Shown: positions 47,572-62,499, counted from the first letter of the stretch. The stretch is DNA of 64,000 nt from Spongilla lacustris (GCA_949361645.1 OX442424.1:3505563-3569562); one strand, 5' to 3'. Program-made: numbers and translations. The notes: generated by a model from the sequence alone, not told the origin.

Positions 47572-48378
47572 TAGTCTGGGGACCCAACTGATGGTTTGAG
47601 ACTATTTGTTAAGGAGAGTGTGGAAAGAGGGGACTATAGCCTGGTTTACTTCACTCCTGAATTGCTATTAGATAGTCACAAGTGGAGAGGTTTAATCTGA
47701 AAAAAAAACACTATGCAGAGAGAGTTAAAGCTTTTTGTGTGAAGAAGTGGTAAGAACACTTTTTACATTATTAAATCACGTATTTTCATTTGTTATAAAG
47801 GGGTGAAACATTTCGTGGTGCACTGCTTTGAATAGGTGAGATCAGGAGCATATTACCCGAGGCGGTGAACATGATGGTATTAACTGCAACAGCAACTCAT
47901 GATCTTAGACATACAATTGCAACGATTCTTGGGATGCACAATCCTATTATTATTGCTGTATGTCCTTGCAAGGCAAACTTAATGTTTGCTGTTTCAATGA
48001 TCAAGTCAATAAGGGAGACAATTAACCCGCTATTGAAAAGATTGAGAAATGAGTGACTTAACTAACATGCTTTGTATGTTAATTTTTATGCAAAACATAT
48101 GAATTATTAATTGACGCCAACACTTGACCACACCATCCAAGGTATTAGAGGAACCTTCACCAAGGCCTCGCCATTCTTGTGGAGTCTATGTAATGTCTCT
48201 TCCACAACCCAAGCCATGACTAGTCTGGGGACCCGACTTATGGTTTGAGCCAGAAATGAAACTATCCAAAACCCGCAAACATATTCATATTTACCAATTA
48301 ACATTCCTAGGGAGCAAATTCGTTATGCGCAGGTTACCAGACTGATTATCTCAAACCATCAGTCGGGTCCCCAGACTA
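47572..48378. mobile_element. Second RecQ-bearing DNA transposon, 9-bp duplication
   Basis: 807 bases with inverted ends TAGTCTGGGGACCCAACTGA and, on the right, the complement of TAGTCTGGGGACCCGACTGA, about 30 bases each (extending through TGGTTTGAGA). The flanks carry the 9-base duplication CACAGATTC (47563-47571, 48379-48387). A third copy of the terminus lies inside at 48221-48250, so a smaller derivative may be nested. The interior holds a RecQ-like helicase fragment and no transposase. Confidence 0.85.
47843..48056 (+). pseudogene. RecQ-like helicase fragment around motif III
   Basis: About 70 open codons: EIRSILPEAVNMMVLTATAT contains LTATAT (SF2 motif III), followed by HTIATILGMHNPIIIAVCP and a linker ending RLRNE before a stop at 48054-48056. 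This segment precedes, in helicase order, the domain found at 36396-36797. An acceptor-like TTTGAATAG precedes it. The Walker motifs are not present in the element. Confidence 0.75.
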
Positions 48379-48412
48379 CACAGATTCGTGAGTGTACTAT
48401 GGGTATCCAGTA

Positions 48413-48460
48413 GTTGGGCGTAGCCCGACCATACACGGCGGTCTGGCTACGCCCAACCAG
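48413..48460. repeat. Small foldback
   Basis: GTTGGGCGTAGCCCGACC is followed by GGTCTGGCTACGCCCAACC in inverted orientation with a short loop. A related word occurs near 3200 (GTCGGGCTACGCCCAGC). Confidence 0.7.
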
Positions 48461-49869
48461 TTCTACCTTTTATCCATTTCAGTCTTCAGGGATGATCCTT
48501 AAATGGAAAACGATAAAATCCAATGCTAGAATGTTCACCATGGTGACTTTTACAACCAATCGCACAGCAGCTAACAACCATTTCTTAGGCAGGGACAATA
48601 AATTTGCCAACTAATTTTAATATTCATTGATTTTGGTCACGTGCTTGAGTGCCCATTGGACCTCTGCACTAATGACTTTAGTAAATTTAGTGCATGTTTA
48701 CAGTGTTAAAAAAATTCAAAAGATGACACTAGGCCCATACAACTATGTACTACATGTATATCATTGGCACGTAAAAAGCTACACAAATGTATGACCCTTG
48801 GATTATCCTATCCTTATAGCTACATTGAGCTGACCTATCCACACCTACACCTACAGTAATAATTCTTACCTTGCAGGGCTTGTAACCTGAGCAGAAGTAT
48901 CACCTTTTCCACCAGGAAATAATTCAGCAGGATCCGTTGATTTCTTAAGTGAAAATGTGCACATGTTATTTTTAAGTATGTATGAATGCATGCCAGATCT
49001 ACATGCCAGAACTTTATTGTTCTTTAATATTGAAAATTTTATTTTAGTGCACATACATACACCAAATTAAGACATTTGTTACAATGCACTTATGCAAAGC
49101 CTGTTTATAAGATAAAGTTTACAGAATTGAGACAAATCCACCAAATGAAGACCAGACTTGAATGCTATTACGTTTTTTTTGCTGCCACCACTGAACGCGA
49201 AAGTGAGTTCTAAAAATACATTCAGAGAAAAAAAATTGCCTAACCCTAACCCTACACCTACAAAGGCCCAGCGGCTTCGCTTGAATCCAGCTTACTGGCG
49301 CCCGCTAATCACGATAGTGGGTGAAAGTCGTATCTGTGAACGTACTTATGGGCGCTCCCTAATGGCAAATCTCTGCTTCTACCGCTTTTAAATTATACAC
49401 GGCGGATGGAGAATTGTATGCGTGAATAAGATGCTATAGAAGTATACGTGCGAGAGGGTGGGGGGGGGGGGGGGGTGGGGAGGATCTACACAAGAACCGT
49501 TCCTAACCTTCACTTTGGCCATTTCTTCTGCTTAGTCCCGTCCCCAGACTCGCATGACGTACTACAACGATATATAAAGCGGATAATTGTTACGTCATGT
49601 GGGTTGTGTTGCACGACTCGAATACGAGATGCGAAAAGCGAATTATGGCAGTGTTCATGCCCCCCCCATAAATTATCATAATGGTGTTAATTTGTACTAT
49701 GATATATGATGAACGATAAAACTGCTCCGGTTCTTGTCTTTGTCATAATACGGTTTGCCGTGTGGTGAGACTGGCGACGTGGACCGACTAACAGTAAGTG
49801 GCACGCTAAGTCGACTAACTGCTTTCTCCTGTTTAGTTATCATCACCAGTGTTCACCTCTGGCTCGGCC
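48461..49869. other. No gene recognised
   Basis: Contains a G-rich run near 49458-49475. A minus-strand word near 48866-48900 (ACAAGCCCTGCAAGGTAAG) looks like a donor, but no exon could be defined. Confidence 0.35.
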
Positions 49870-49920
49870 GGTATGACTTTTGGGTGCATAATGATTAATT
49901 ATGCACCCAAAAGTCATACC
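49870..49920. repeat. Perfect 23-bp palindrome arms with 5-base loop
   Basis: GGTATGACTTTTGGGTGC and its continuation to AAT are repeated exactly in inverted orientation after GATTA. It abuts the end of the Gypsy relic at 49921. Confidence 0.95.
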
Positions 49921-51270
49921 AAATGATAGTCCTGCTGACTCCTGCATGTAGAATGTTTTTATGTAAGGCCACTGAGTGTGGTTTCAATTGGTCTAGCACA
50001 AGTGGCAAATTCCTACTAAGACGCCCTCCCATCAGCAGCTCAGCTGGAGATAGGCCACACCATGCAGGGTATTGGGGTAGTCCTGAGCAGCTGGTCTGCA
50101 CACAACGTTCAACACGGCCATTAAATGTTGGCTGCTGTTTATATGGCTAAAGCTGTATTCCACAGCAAATTTGGCAAATTCCTCAGATACGCATTGCATG
50201 GGGGCCGTTGTTGTCACTGACCATAGATTTATTCACACTGAAAGTTGTTGATTATTTTTCAAAGTACCCAGAAGTAATTCAACTTATAAAGATCTACTAC
50301 TTATTGTTCCAGGGATGCCATATTGCCTTTAGTGCCTCCATGACACCACCTGACTTTTAATTTGCAAATGGTAGACCAGTATGGCTGTGGATATCAGTGG
50401 ATGATGGCATGATGCATAGTGTTTTGCACACTGGACAACACTAGCTCAATCAGGAGATTGGGAAATCCCTGGCCACCATACAGAGCACCAAGCTCTGAGT
50501 CTATACATATTTGGATCTCTTGGTGTCCATGATGAAGTTACTGCAATGTTTCTTTCTGAAGATACTTAGGTTTCGAACCTTCCAATATGGCTTGAGAGCT
50601 GGTTTCAACATGATGCCTGTCATTCCATTCTTCCCTGCAGTATTACATCACGTAATAACAGACAGGATCCACCAAATGAGCTTGCTTACATTGATAAAGC
50701 CTTTGCTGTGTATTGCTTGACAGTTGACACATACTTGCTCAGGTCATGATCCTGCTCAACTTCACAGTTCGCATTTGATAGCTGAGCACAAGGTATAGAA
50801 TCGAAATCTGAGGAGGATTCAAGGTGGTAAGTCATCCAAGTGTTTGGATCCCAAAAGTGGTATTATAGAGGCTTGTGATCTGCTTCGATTATACTGAATC
50901 CTGAGTCCAATAATATAGCCTTGCAAAGTTTTTGCACTCACCCAAGCAGTAGCTAAAGGCCTCCTTTTAGATCTGCACATTTAAGACAGAATGACTTTCC
51001 TGCAACATGACAGCTCCTAGGCGATACGAAGCAGCATCTGCAGATATGTTTGTTGGTAGGTTTGGGTTGTCGTAGGCCACTATATGAGGCTTGCTGAGCT
51101 CCTCTTTGATGCCTGCTCATGAGCAGAGATCCACTGCCATACCCTGTTCTTACAAAGCAGCTGTCAAAGAGGTTCAGTAATTTGGGCCAGGTTGCTTGAG
51201 TACTTTCCTAACTGGCCAGCCATCATTTGTTGGTGGACATTTTGCTCAGTTAGCCTGAACCCTGTATTGA
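49921..51270 (-). pseudogene. Gypsy pol relic with internal rearrangement
   Basis: From 51260 downward the minus strand reads QQMMAGQLGKYSSNLAQITE (RT thumb), then PTNISADAASYRLGAVMLQE (RNase H), HYASCHHPLISTA (integrase finger region, about 50400), SEEFAKFAVEYSFSHINSSQ and WCGLSPAELLMGGRL to 49895 (integrase end). A segment at about 50230-50312 reads in the opposite direction (VVDYFSKYPEVIQL on the plus strand), so a piece of the core is inverted. Many stops and frameshifts are present. It is not closely related to the intact Gypsy at 26-31 kb. Confidence 0.75.
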
Positions 51271-51290
51271 TTAATTCAATGCCCAAGGGA

Positions 51291-51560
51291 ACAAGATATA
51301 AAAAAACATTCTCTCTGAGAATGTTAGTGGTATATAGGATTTGAAAGCAATGGTGGTGTAAAAATAAGGGAACAAGGGATTCAGTGGAGATACAATGATT
51401 ATTCCTATATAATTGTAATGACGTTCTATACAGTGCTAAATATAGGAATAATCATTGTATCTCCACTGAATCCCTTGTTCCCTTTCTTTTTACACCACCA
51501 TTGCTTTCAAATCCTATATACCACTAACTTTCTCAGAGAGAATGTTTTTTATATCTTGTT
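51291..51560. repeat. Foldback MITE, second copy of the 19965 family
   Basis: Ends ACAAGATATAAAA and the complement at 51551-51560. Arms of about 110 bases contain GAATGTTAGTGGTATATAGG and GGTGGTGTAAAAA, with a loop near 51410-51435. It is longer and better paired than the copy at 19965-20203. Confidence 0.88.
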
Positions 51561-52538
51561 TCGTTCATTTTTTTTAATAAGTGACTACTAGTATATAGGT
51601 GTACATGTAGTACAATGTAGAAGTAATACAATTGTACGATAAACCAGCCGTTGTTATTCCCATGTTTATTGCCTAGCAACACAATGTTTACAGTTATGTT
51701 ACATTTGCAGCTGTTCCATTAGTCCGATATTCACGCGCCACTCAGCGTACTTAAGGCTGCCACTTAATGAATTTACGTCATAAAAAATGGCGACTATGTA
51801 CAAAAAGTCAAATCCCACGCAAGAAGCGTCCCCTATGATAGAAACTTTAGACTAGTGTATTTTATACACTGTTCCAACTATTTGTAACGTTCTATGATTA
51901 GAAAACCACCCTGCGGTATGTAACCGCTTGGAATACGGCGATATATCCAATTACGGCTGTATGCCAGGATGTTGCGATCCGTGTCTTAGAAAACTAATGG
52001 GGTATTTAAAATCCCCATATGTTTGCACGTATTATGCCGACTGGGGAATTTAAATAATTGGCTTGCTGTACTCACAACAACCATGCACAAAGTTCAAAAT
52101 GGCCGACCAGCTGCACAAAGACTAATGAATCTTCGATGCACGGTCCAGTTATTGTAAAACCCCAATCATAAGCCATAAGTATCAACCTAGAGGAACCTGC
52201 CAAGCATTAAAAAGTTACCTTCGAGCTGCATTTTCACCCCGGCGTTTTAGAAGTTCGTTAATACGCGGGTCAAGTACAGTGGTTATTAACAAATAACCAG
52301 GCGGCTGATTAGTGTTGCTCGACAGCTGCTGTTAATTTTTGGCAATCGTTAGTTTGGGAGCATATAACGCAAATGTTATGCTGTGGATCTATCTAGGGTC
52401 ATAATAGGTATGAAAGTTGTACAAAAGTAGACGTCATACGCTAACGGGAGATCGATAAGTAACGATCCGCATAACGTCATAATGATGTAATACAAACATG
52501 AATGTTGACAATGTGTCAACAACACGAAAACAAGATTT
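51561..52538. other. No gene recognised
   Basis: No supported feature. It lies 3' of the small ORF at 52539-52823 on that strand. Confidence 0.4.
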
Positions 52539-52823
52539 TTAACATGAGGCAGCCTTAACTACCCTGAGCAAGCTTTCCCTCTTAGAAGCTCGTTTCTCGT
52601 CTGAGTTCAGTTCATAACGTCGCTTCTTAGACGCAACAGAATTCTTTACCTGTTGCCACCTCTTAGAAGCTTGGTTCGACTCCAGATTTGCTCTGTACAT
52701 ATCACGAGCAGACGCCCGCCTTTGTTCAGCATCAGCATCGTACCGAACTCGGGAGGACTCTAACTCATAGTCTCGATTTAGGAGGTATTCCTCTCGTCGC
52801 TTAGCTTTCCTCTTTCGTAGCAT
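52539..52823 (-). CDS. Small highly charged protein, hypothetical
   Basis: A 94-residue complete frame from ATG 52823 to TAA 52539. It is rich in Arg, Lys, Glu and Ser with loose internal repeats: MLRKRKAKRREEYLLNRDYE, then RVRYDADAEQRRASARDMY, RANLESNQASKRW, KKRRYELNSDEKRASKRES. The RxxYxxNxExxRxxxR pattern resembles N-terminal repeats of some transposon-borne proteins in sponges and cnidarians, from memory. It is probably helical and nucleic-acid-binding or nuclear by charge. No neighbour supports a role, and it may be a first exon or a relic. Confidence 0.4.
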   Translation of the reverse strand: MLRKRKAKRREEYLLNRDYELESSRVRYDADAEQRRASARDMYRANLESNQASKRWQQVKNSVASKKRRYELNSDEKRASKRESLLRVVKAASC

Positions 52824-53529
52824 TTTGACAAAAACAACTTCGCTAGCTAAAAGTGGTGAGCAAAACTAAAAACACAAATGAAACTCCCACCTGTTCCATG
52901 CCAATCATACACAATACACAATTCTGCAACATTGTCATGGAAACGGCTTTGTTTTAATATAGCGATTACGTACTTATATCTTGGCGCTCGAGAACAGCTG
53001 CAAATTACGTATATTGGTTACATGCTTTATTTATATATCTGATAGCTGAAGATGTATTTTCAGATTTTTCTACGATTTTTGGTGTAACTGGCGCTCTTTA
53101 AAACCTTTCCTATCTCGAGTTATACTCATCCATAAAGACGACGACGACGACTATGGACAAATTGCGGTCTGGGAACGAGAACTACGAACTTTTTTGTTCT
53201 CTTAAAGTAAACGGTCTGGCGACTTGAACAAAGCATGAAAATGATCGTCTTTCTATTGTGGATCGATAGCAATAAAGAGCTACACTATCCGTTTCTCGGT
53301 TCGTGAGTTATATTATTATATATTCATGATACGGCACATATCCTATATGAGAGTTACTGCCGTAACTCTCGATAGCAATTCCAACTTCCCAAACTCAGTT
53401 TCTCTTTGCTTTGCATTGGCGCGAATCACACGGGAAAATGTGCACATAGTTTGCTATCTGTGTTACAACTGTAATGGATGGCAGAAATGAACGATCAGAA
53501 CAAATCAATAAGTATACTGAGGACTCCTC
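52824..53529. other. No gene recognised
   Basis: Upstream of the small charged ORF. A/T-rich, with no promoter motif I can support. Confidence 0.35.
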
Positions 53530-53753
53530 TATGTATTACATAATCTTTTAATGCTATGTTTTTAATTCTTGATGTATATATACAGTATGTATATTCAAAA
53601 CCCTACCATTTTCAATGATGCATGTAGAACAGAGTTCAATTTATAGTACACAAAGGTTCATTTAGAACTGAAGAAGAAGCAATTCTATTATCAATCACAG
53701 TGCTTTAATAGGCCTGATGTTGATTTAAAGCTGGTTTTAGCATATTATTTCAC

Positions 53754-53832
53754 GATGAGTCACTTGGTTCATCGCTAAAGCCAGTGGTTTATGAATCATG
53801 GGGTAGAGAGTTCGATCCCATGCAAAGACGGT
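53754..53832 (+). repeat. tRNA-like SINE head, copy 1
   Basis: The stretch from GATGAGTCACTTGGTTCATC to GAGTTCGATCCC resembles a tRNA. A Pol III B box (GTTCGATCC) is present at about 53810-53818 and an A-box-like TTGGTTCATCGCTAAAGC upstream. The acceptor stem is not conserved, so I call a SINE, not a tRNA gene. Confidence 0.55.
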
Positions 53833-55306
53833 GTTTTTTCACCCGAGGAAGTTTGGCAAAATAAGGGTTTGGGCCCGCCTCTCATCCTCCCATGATGCAG
53901 GTTTGACAACTTGACTACCCCGCTAGATTCCCACTTCGACAAATAATCGCTTTAAGTTCGCTCGCAGCCTAGCCTAGCCCTAGCTATCTTTGTAAGCCTA
54001 TCTCCTCCACATCAGTGTACTATATTGTTTATTTTTTTACTGCTAGATTCCCACTTCGAATCGCTTTAAGTTCGCTCGCAGCCTAGCCTATCTCCTCCAC
54101 ATCAGTGTACTATATTGTTTATTTTTTTACTGCTATAGATTCCCACTTCGACAAATAATCGCTTAAGTCTGCATATGAAAACACAACTGTATCTTTACTA
54201 GCGTATTTCCTGTCAGCATACTTATTTTTTAAATCTTGTACTAGTTATAAAAGTACCATAAGATTAATTTACATGTGTCGATTTTCTAGGACACTGTCTT
54301 TGATGCACTTGTCTGTCCAGCAAAATCACCCTTCTAAGTTTTCTATATAATTCGACGTTGAACAAAACAGTATCTTCGTAATGATGCAACCTTTTCCTCT
54401 CAAATTAAATGTCATACTCTCTATATACAATCTTTGCATTTAATTTCACGGCATGTAAATTATCAGAGCACCAAGATTGATTTCCGGATGATGTGGGAAC
54501 AAGTGTAAAGGAAAAATTTGTACCGTTACGACTGTTTTGTTCAACGCCGAATTTTAACAGTGATAAATTTTAAAACTCAGAATTTTGCTGCACACTGTCC
54601 CATATATCTTTTAATTGTTTAGGACTAGAAATTTAGAGTACATGTATGCAGATTATGCTTTTGACGCTTATACAAATGAGACATTTGCACGAGAGATTCG
54701 ATATAGGATTTGTTTTTTTTTTTTAATGATCCATTTGCATGAGAGATGGATATAAGATATATATTTTGTTTCGTTGGCAGTTGAATTTTATCCGTCCGAA
54801 CTGAAACAGGTATAGATATCACTATAGGCAACTGTTGCGGGTGCATGACTGCATCCAATTGATATTTAACACAGACGTGTGTGTATCCTGGTTGTACAGA
54901 TTACATTTATAATCTTTTCATGCTATGTGATGTATTATATTTAAAACCTGCATGTACCACGTTCAATGATACAGAACAGAGTTCAAGGAATATTAGCTTA
55001 TAGTACACAAAGGTGTATATTGGTGGGCCGGGGGCATCGTCTGCTTTGTAGTGAGCATTTTGGCCATGGTGAGTCTTCCTATTCTCAGGATTGGATCTGT
55101 AGAGGTTCTTGTCACATGCAAGCCTTTTTAATTTGCGCTTCGTAAATCCACAAAACGGTCGCGTATACTCTCAGTCTCATCACGTTGAGTCATCAGCACA
55201 AATAACAAGTCTTCTTTTATTGACTTGACACCTGAACTTATTAGGGAGTTTACATGAGACCAGTTAGAATATTGCAATTTCATTGAAGTATAACATCTAT
55301 GTGTAC

Positions 55307-55570
<264 letters not shown>

Positions 55571-55730
55571 AATTTGAAAAGGTTTATAACATGTACGTTT
55601 TGACCGGTAAAAACTCATTTAAAACTAAAAAAGGAATTCTATTGTATGTAGTTCCATCACAGTTTTATATCACAGTTCTTTTAATAGCCTGATGTTGGTT
55701 AAAGGCTTGTTTTAGCGTATTATATTCATG

Positions 55731-55803
55731 ATGAGTCATTTGGCTCATCGCTAAAACCAGTGGTTCTGAATCACGGGGTAGTGAGTTCGATCCCCTGCAA
55801 AGA
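55731..55803 (+). repeat. tRNA-like SINE head, copy 2
   Basis: GATGAGTCATTTGGCTCATC followed by a B box GAGTTCGATCCC near 55783-55794. It aligns with copies at 53754 and 56249. Confidence 0.55.
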
Positions 55804-55856
55804 CGGTGGGCAAAATAAGGGTTTGGGCCTGCCTCTCATCCTCCCATGATGCAGGC

Positions 55857-56080
55857 TCCCAAAAGTGTTTATGAAAATTCACTTACGTAGTGAACATACG
55901 CAAAAAAAAAATTGCGTTTAGGGCAAATTTTGTAGGCCCTCAAGTAGTACTAGTTATGTAATGAGGGCAAAATCTGGCTAAATTTTAAATCTTCAAAGAT
56001 ATTTTACACATCATTATGTAACTGATCAATTAGTTTAATTATTGACATCGTTGACATTTCAAAATCTTGATTATTGTATG
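55857..56080. repeat. Dispersed repeat, copy 1
   Basis: Begins GCTCCCAAAAGTGTTTATGA and continues through TACTAGTTATGTAATGAGGG to ATCATTATGTAACTGATCAA. The same order occurs at 59721-59960 in the same orientation with indels. Confidence 0.8.
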
Positions 56081-56248
56081 TATTCATTTCCATTTTAACC
56101 GATAATAGTATTATAAAAGAAGCAATCCTATTGTATGTAGTTCCATCACAGTTCTATATCAATCACAGTCCCTTTCTTTAATAGGCCTGATGTTGGTTAA
56201 AACATCAAATATCTATGGTTAAAAGCTTGTTTTAGCGTATCATATTCA

Positions 56249-56327
56249 TGATGAGTCATTTGGCTCATTGCTAAAGGCAGTGGTTTATGAATCAAGGGGT
56301 AGCGAGTTCGATCCCCTGCAAAGACGG
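56249..56327 (+). repeat. tRNA-like SINE head, copy 3
   Basis: GATGAGTCATTTGGCTCATT, then GCGAGTTCGATCCCC near 56302-56316. It is the copy with the best B box and is followed by the same downstream block as copy 1. Confidence 0.55.
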
Positions 56328-57945
56328 TGTTTTTTCACCCGAGGAAATAAGGGTTTGGGCCCACCTCTCATCCTCCCATGATGCAGGTTTGACAACTTGA
56401 CTGCCCCGCTAGATTCCCACTTCGACAAATAATCGCTTTAAGTTCGCTCGCAGCTAGATATCTTTTGTAAGCTTATCTCTCCACATCAGTGTAGTATATA
56501 CCACTTCGATAAATAATAGGTTAAGTTCAAGATACAAGTATCTTTACTAACTATCAGCATATACTAAAAAATATCTTAAAATGTTGTACTGGTAATAAGA
56601 GTACCATTTACATGTGTTGATTTTCTAGGACACTGTCTTTGATGCACTTGTTGAATAAGTCTGGTCAGAAAGTGTTCAGCAAAATCACCCTGCTAAGTTT
56701 TAAAAATTATCTCTATATAATTCGATGTTGAACAAAACAGTGCCTTTTCCTATCAAATTAAATTTCGTACTGATGACACTTGTACCCACATCATTTCTCT
56801 ATGGGGAAATTGATTTTTGTGATCTACTTCTTTTCCGCGCTGTGGGTACAAAGTAGTTCATTAACACTAGAAATAGACATTTCTCGAGGTGCAAGCGGGA
56901 TTTACATAGAGGAGTCTCTTACTTAATTATCTGTTCTGTTCGTTAATTTCTATGTCATCTTTTACCAAGATACAGCTAAGCAAACTACATACATGCACGT
57001 TTTGCTGCCAAAAGCATTGGTGCGAATCATGTACGTAGTTTGCTAACTACAAATTAAGAGTACATGTATCATATGCATGATGTATGCAGGCTATGCTTTT
57101 GACACTTACACAAATGAGCCATTTGCATAAGAGATGCATATAGGATAAAAAAGCTTCATGTCCAAGGATGGATTCATCAGCAGTTGAATTTTATCAGAAG
57201 TCCAGGCAGGAGTGTGGTGCAATATCACTAGGCAACTGTTGCAGGTTTTCCTCCTATGCATGACTGCATCCAGTTGATATTCAGATGTGTGTTCTGGTTG
57301 CTGCCACGATTGTCAATTACCTAATCTTTTAATGCTGTATGTTTTTAATCATTGACTTTCTTTTGTCCATGCGACCTTGAGATGCTAGATGGATGCCAAA
57401 TCTACGCAACTCGTGAAAATCTGCAAGGGTTGGCATGTTTGCGTTTTGACAGAAAACTATTGTAGTGTGTGAATAGAACGTGTTCGATCTCTAGTCGGTT
57501 ATTACTGATAAGACTGGAATCTTTGTCAAGCATAACTCGCCTTAAGACAAATCAAATTCGGTAGTAAGTTTGTCTGCTCTATTGCTTTCACATAACCGCT
57601 AACAATTAGGCTTCAATAGTGACAAAGGAATATATAGACAGTATATAGACCACTACATATAAAGTGGGTGCATGTTTTCAATTATTTGATTACTTCTTTC
57701 TTATGCACTTGAAATTGGACTGTCCATCATGAAGTTACAACGGTATACAAATAATGTATGAATATTAATTATGCATAATTTCAATATTGCACAGGTCAAC
57801 TTTAACACTAATTTCTGGAAAAGCGTGTTAGGTACACTGTAGGTCCCTTTTCATGGGACAATCCCATATGTACAGTTAGAATTGGGTGTGGTTTACATGT
57901 ACAGTAAAAGTGGATGTGGTATATACAAGTTTTTAACCACTGTAG

Positions 57946-60360
<2,415 letters not shown>

Positions 60361-60761
60361 GCTTATTCTCCCTTCTGTGTGACTTCCATCATCTGTCTTA
60401 GCTCCTCTGTGACATTAATATGTTCTCACTATGCAGGACTTCAATACCATATATGGTACTACTGCCCTTTCCTCCTCCCCTCTCCTTTTTTTACATATAC
60501 ATCAGATCTGTATATTACACTATGTACACGCGTACTGTCCTTTTTTGTCAAAGCTGATACTACATATCATAGGGGAAGTAAGAGGTCTGTGTATTTTACA
60601 GTTGAGATGGTACAGGCAGGTAATTAAAGGAGTGCACTACTTTATTGTCGAATATAAGATCAGACTGTCGTTGACTAGGCCTATGTAATACAATTTGTTT
60701 TACCAAACACAATAACAAATATTAGGTGGTATGGTGTGTGTGTGTGCAGACTTGGTTACAT

Positions 60762-60762
<1 letters not shown>

Positions 60763-60823
<61 letters not shown>

Positions 60824-60829
60824 GTGTGT

Positions 60830-60866
<37 letters not shown>

Positions 60867-60872
60867 GTGTGT

Positions 60873-60909
<37 letters not shown>

Positions 60910-60930
60910 GTGTGTGTGTATGTGTACTCC
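60763..60930. repeat. (GT)n microsatellite with TTGTG and TATG interruptions
   Basis: Interruptions TGTTGTGTGTGTGTATGTG recur three times at intervals near 60820, 60864 and 60907, so the tract was partly duplicated as a higher-order unit. Confidence 0.95.
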
Positions 60931-62292
60931 CAAAACAGATGTGATGATACCAAGCACTCTCATATCGAATATGTGCAGAAGTTTTTGCATACACTCACAG
61001 TCATATAGTACTGGGCAATGTACTCCTGCTCAGGCCTTGTACTTGTATATCATACCAGGTGTCCACAAATGAACCGTAACACTATTAAATGACTACAAAT
61101 CAGGATTTAAGTTAATTAACCTTTTTTTTCGTTACAATACTTAGGCAAATACTAAAAATTGAATTTATTCTAAGCGGTTAAGTAATTATATCAAAACCCT
61201 TGATTATCAAACAAAAAACCCTCAATTATCAAAATTAAGGTTAGAGATAATTGATTTTAATAAGTAACAGAAGACCTGAATGTGCGGTGGAACAGCATTG
61301 ATTTTAAGTCAGTTACTGAGTTCAATAGTGAGTTATTTTGCTTATAAGTTATTAATGTTGAAGATGCTAGGTACTAATTTTAATCACCGCCATTAATTAA
61401 ATGAAGTAGGAAACACCTTTTTATGTGGTATTGAATTGTGCAGTGGTGAGTTTTTACAACTCAAAGTTCGTACAAATTGCAGTGGTCTTTTAGTATTTTC
61501 AAGTTGAATTATTTGTTTTGAATATTAACTAGTAAAATGCCAATGAAATTTCATACTTTTTCAACCTTCGATCAAAGTTTATCTGCAGTTTATACATCTT
61601 GCAGTTCATAAAGTTATATAATTATATATTATTCCTTAAAAAAATCGCATATTTATGCACTTATCAATGCCACCTGTCAGTCACTCCTCCCCCCCCCCCC
61701 CCCCCCCCCCCCCCGGTCTGGGTTTCATATCAAACTATACTGCCGCGGATGAAGCCAGTGTGCAGTGACACGAGTACAGGTCAACTGATGATTGCGCTCA
61801 CCAAACGTTATCTGTATAATGACCACTAGTAGCTGACGTCCCCGTAGCCTTCTAGCTCCCGTTTTGTTATTTTCTTTTAAACTTGATACTTTTAACAATC
61901 GACGCAAATACATAACTGAAGACAATTTTCACACGCAACAATAATGAGAGCAGACACATACGTTTCTGATGTAGGTACATAGCATGTGTGACATCAAAAG
62001 TTATTCTCATCATCATCATGCACACTTCAGCACACCACAGTTTTCAGTTGCAAGGATGCATGCCACTGCATTGGTCTCCCATTTTTGGAACAGTCACTGT
62101 ATATATGTGTCCTGCTGAGTTTGGCTATTCCACAAGAATATTTATGTCTCTATACAATTCACATCACACTGGTAGCTGTATTGATGTGGTCCAATTATAC
62201 ACTGTATATCTATAGTGTTTTCTTTGCAGCTGAATTATTATATCATCTGAGTATTCGTGATTGTCTTGCACAATTCTGAAAGGTATAGTTCT
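60931..62292. other. No gene recognised
   Basis: A/T-rich sequence with a poly-C tract at about 61688-61714. No exon is supported. Confidence 0.4.
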
Positions 62293-62499
62293 TCAAACAA
62301 CAGAGGAAGGCATAATTGCATGCAGCTTGTATCCACAATGTTGAGTGATATAGCTGTGCCCTTTGTAAACCCCTTCACAAGTTGGACAATAAGTGCTTCC
62401 CCATGGTCTTTCAGAGCCTGATGTAGGTGTGACTGTGAAGGTCCCTGAACCTGGAGGCAGACCTTTACCCATATGGTGGTTGCAGACATTCCACACAAT
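62293..62499 (-). CDS. Candidate exon, Cys/His-rich
   Basis: After the acceptor CCATTTGCAG (62500) one frame reads IVWNVCNHHMGKGLPPGSGT, then YCPTCEGVYKGHSYITQHCG to a stop at 62293. The spacing of CNHH, CPTC and HC suggests a zinc-binding fold. A second frame over the same bases is also open (to 62238), so the choice of frame is uncertain. It lies downstream, on the same strand, of the degraded CBM20-like exons. Confidence 0.3.
   Translation of the reverse strand: MVWNVCNHHMGKGLPPGSGTFTVTPTSGSERPWGSTYCPTCEGVYKGHSYITQHCGYKLHAIMPSSVV

Noticed and set aside
49240..49262. Telomere-like CTAACCCTAACCCTA
   Set aside because: Only two units, embedded in unique sequence, so no support for an interstitial telomere.
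53754..53832. A functional tRNA gene
   Set aside because: Only internal promoter-like boxes are conserved; the acceptor stem does not pair and three diverged copies exist.
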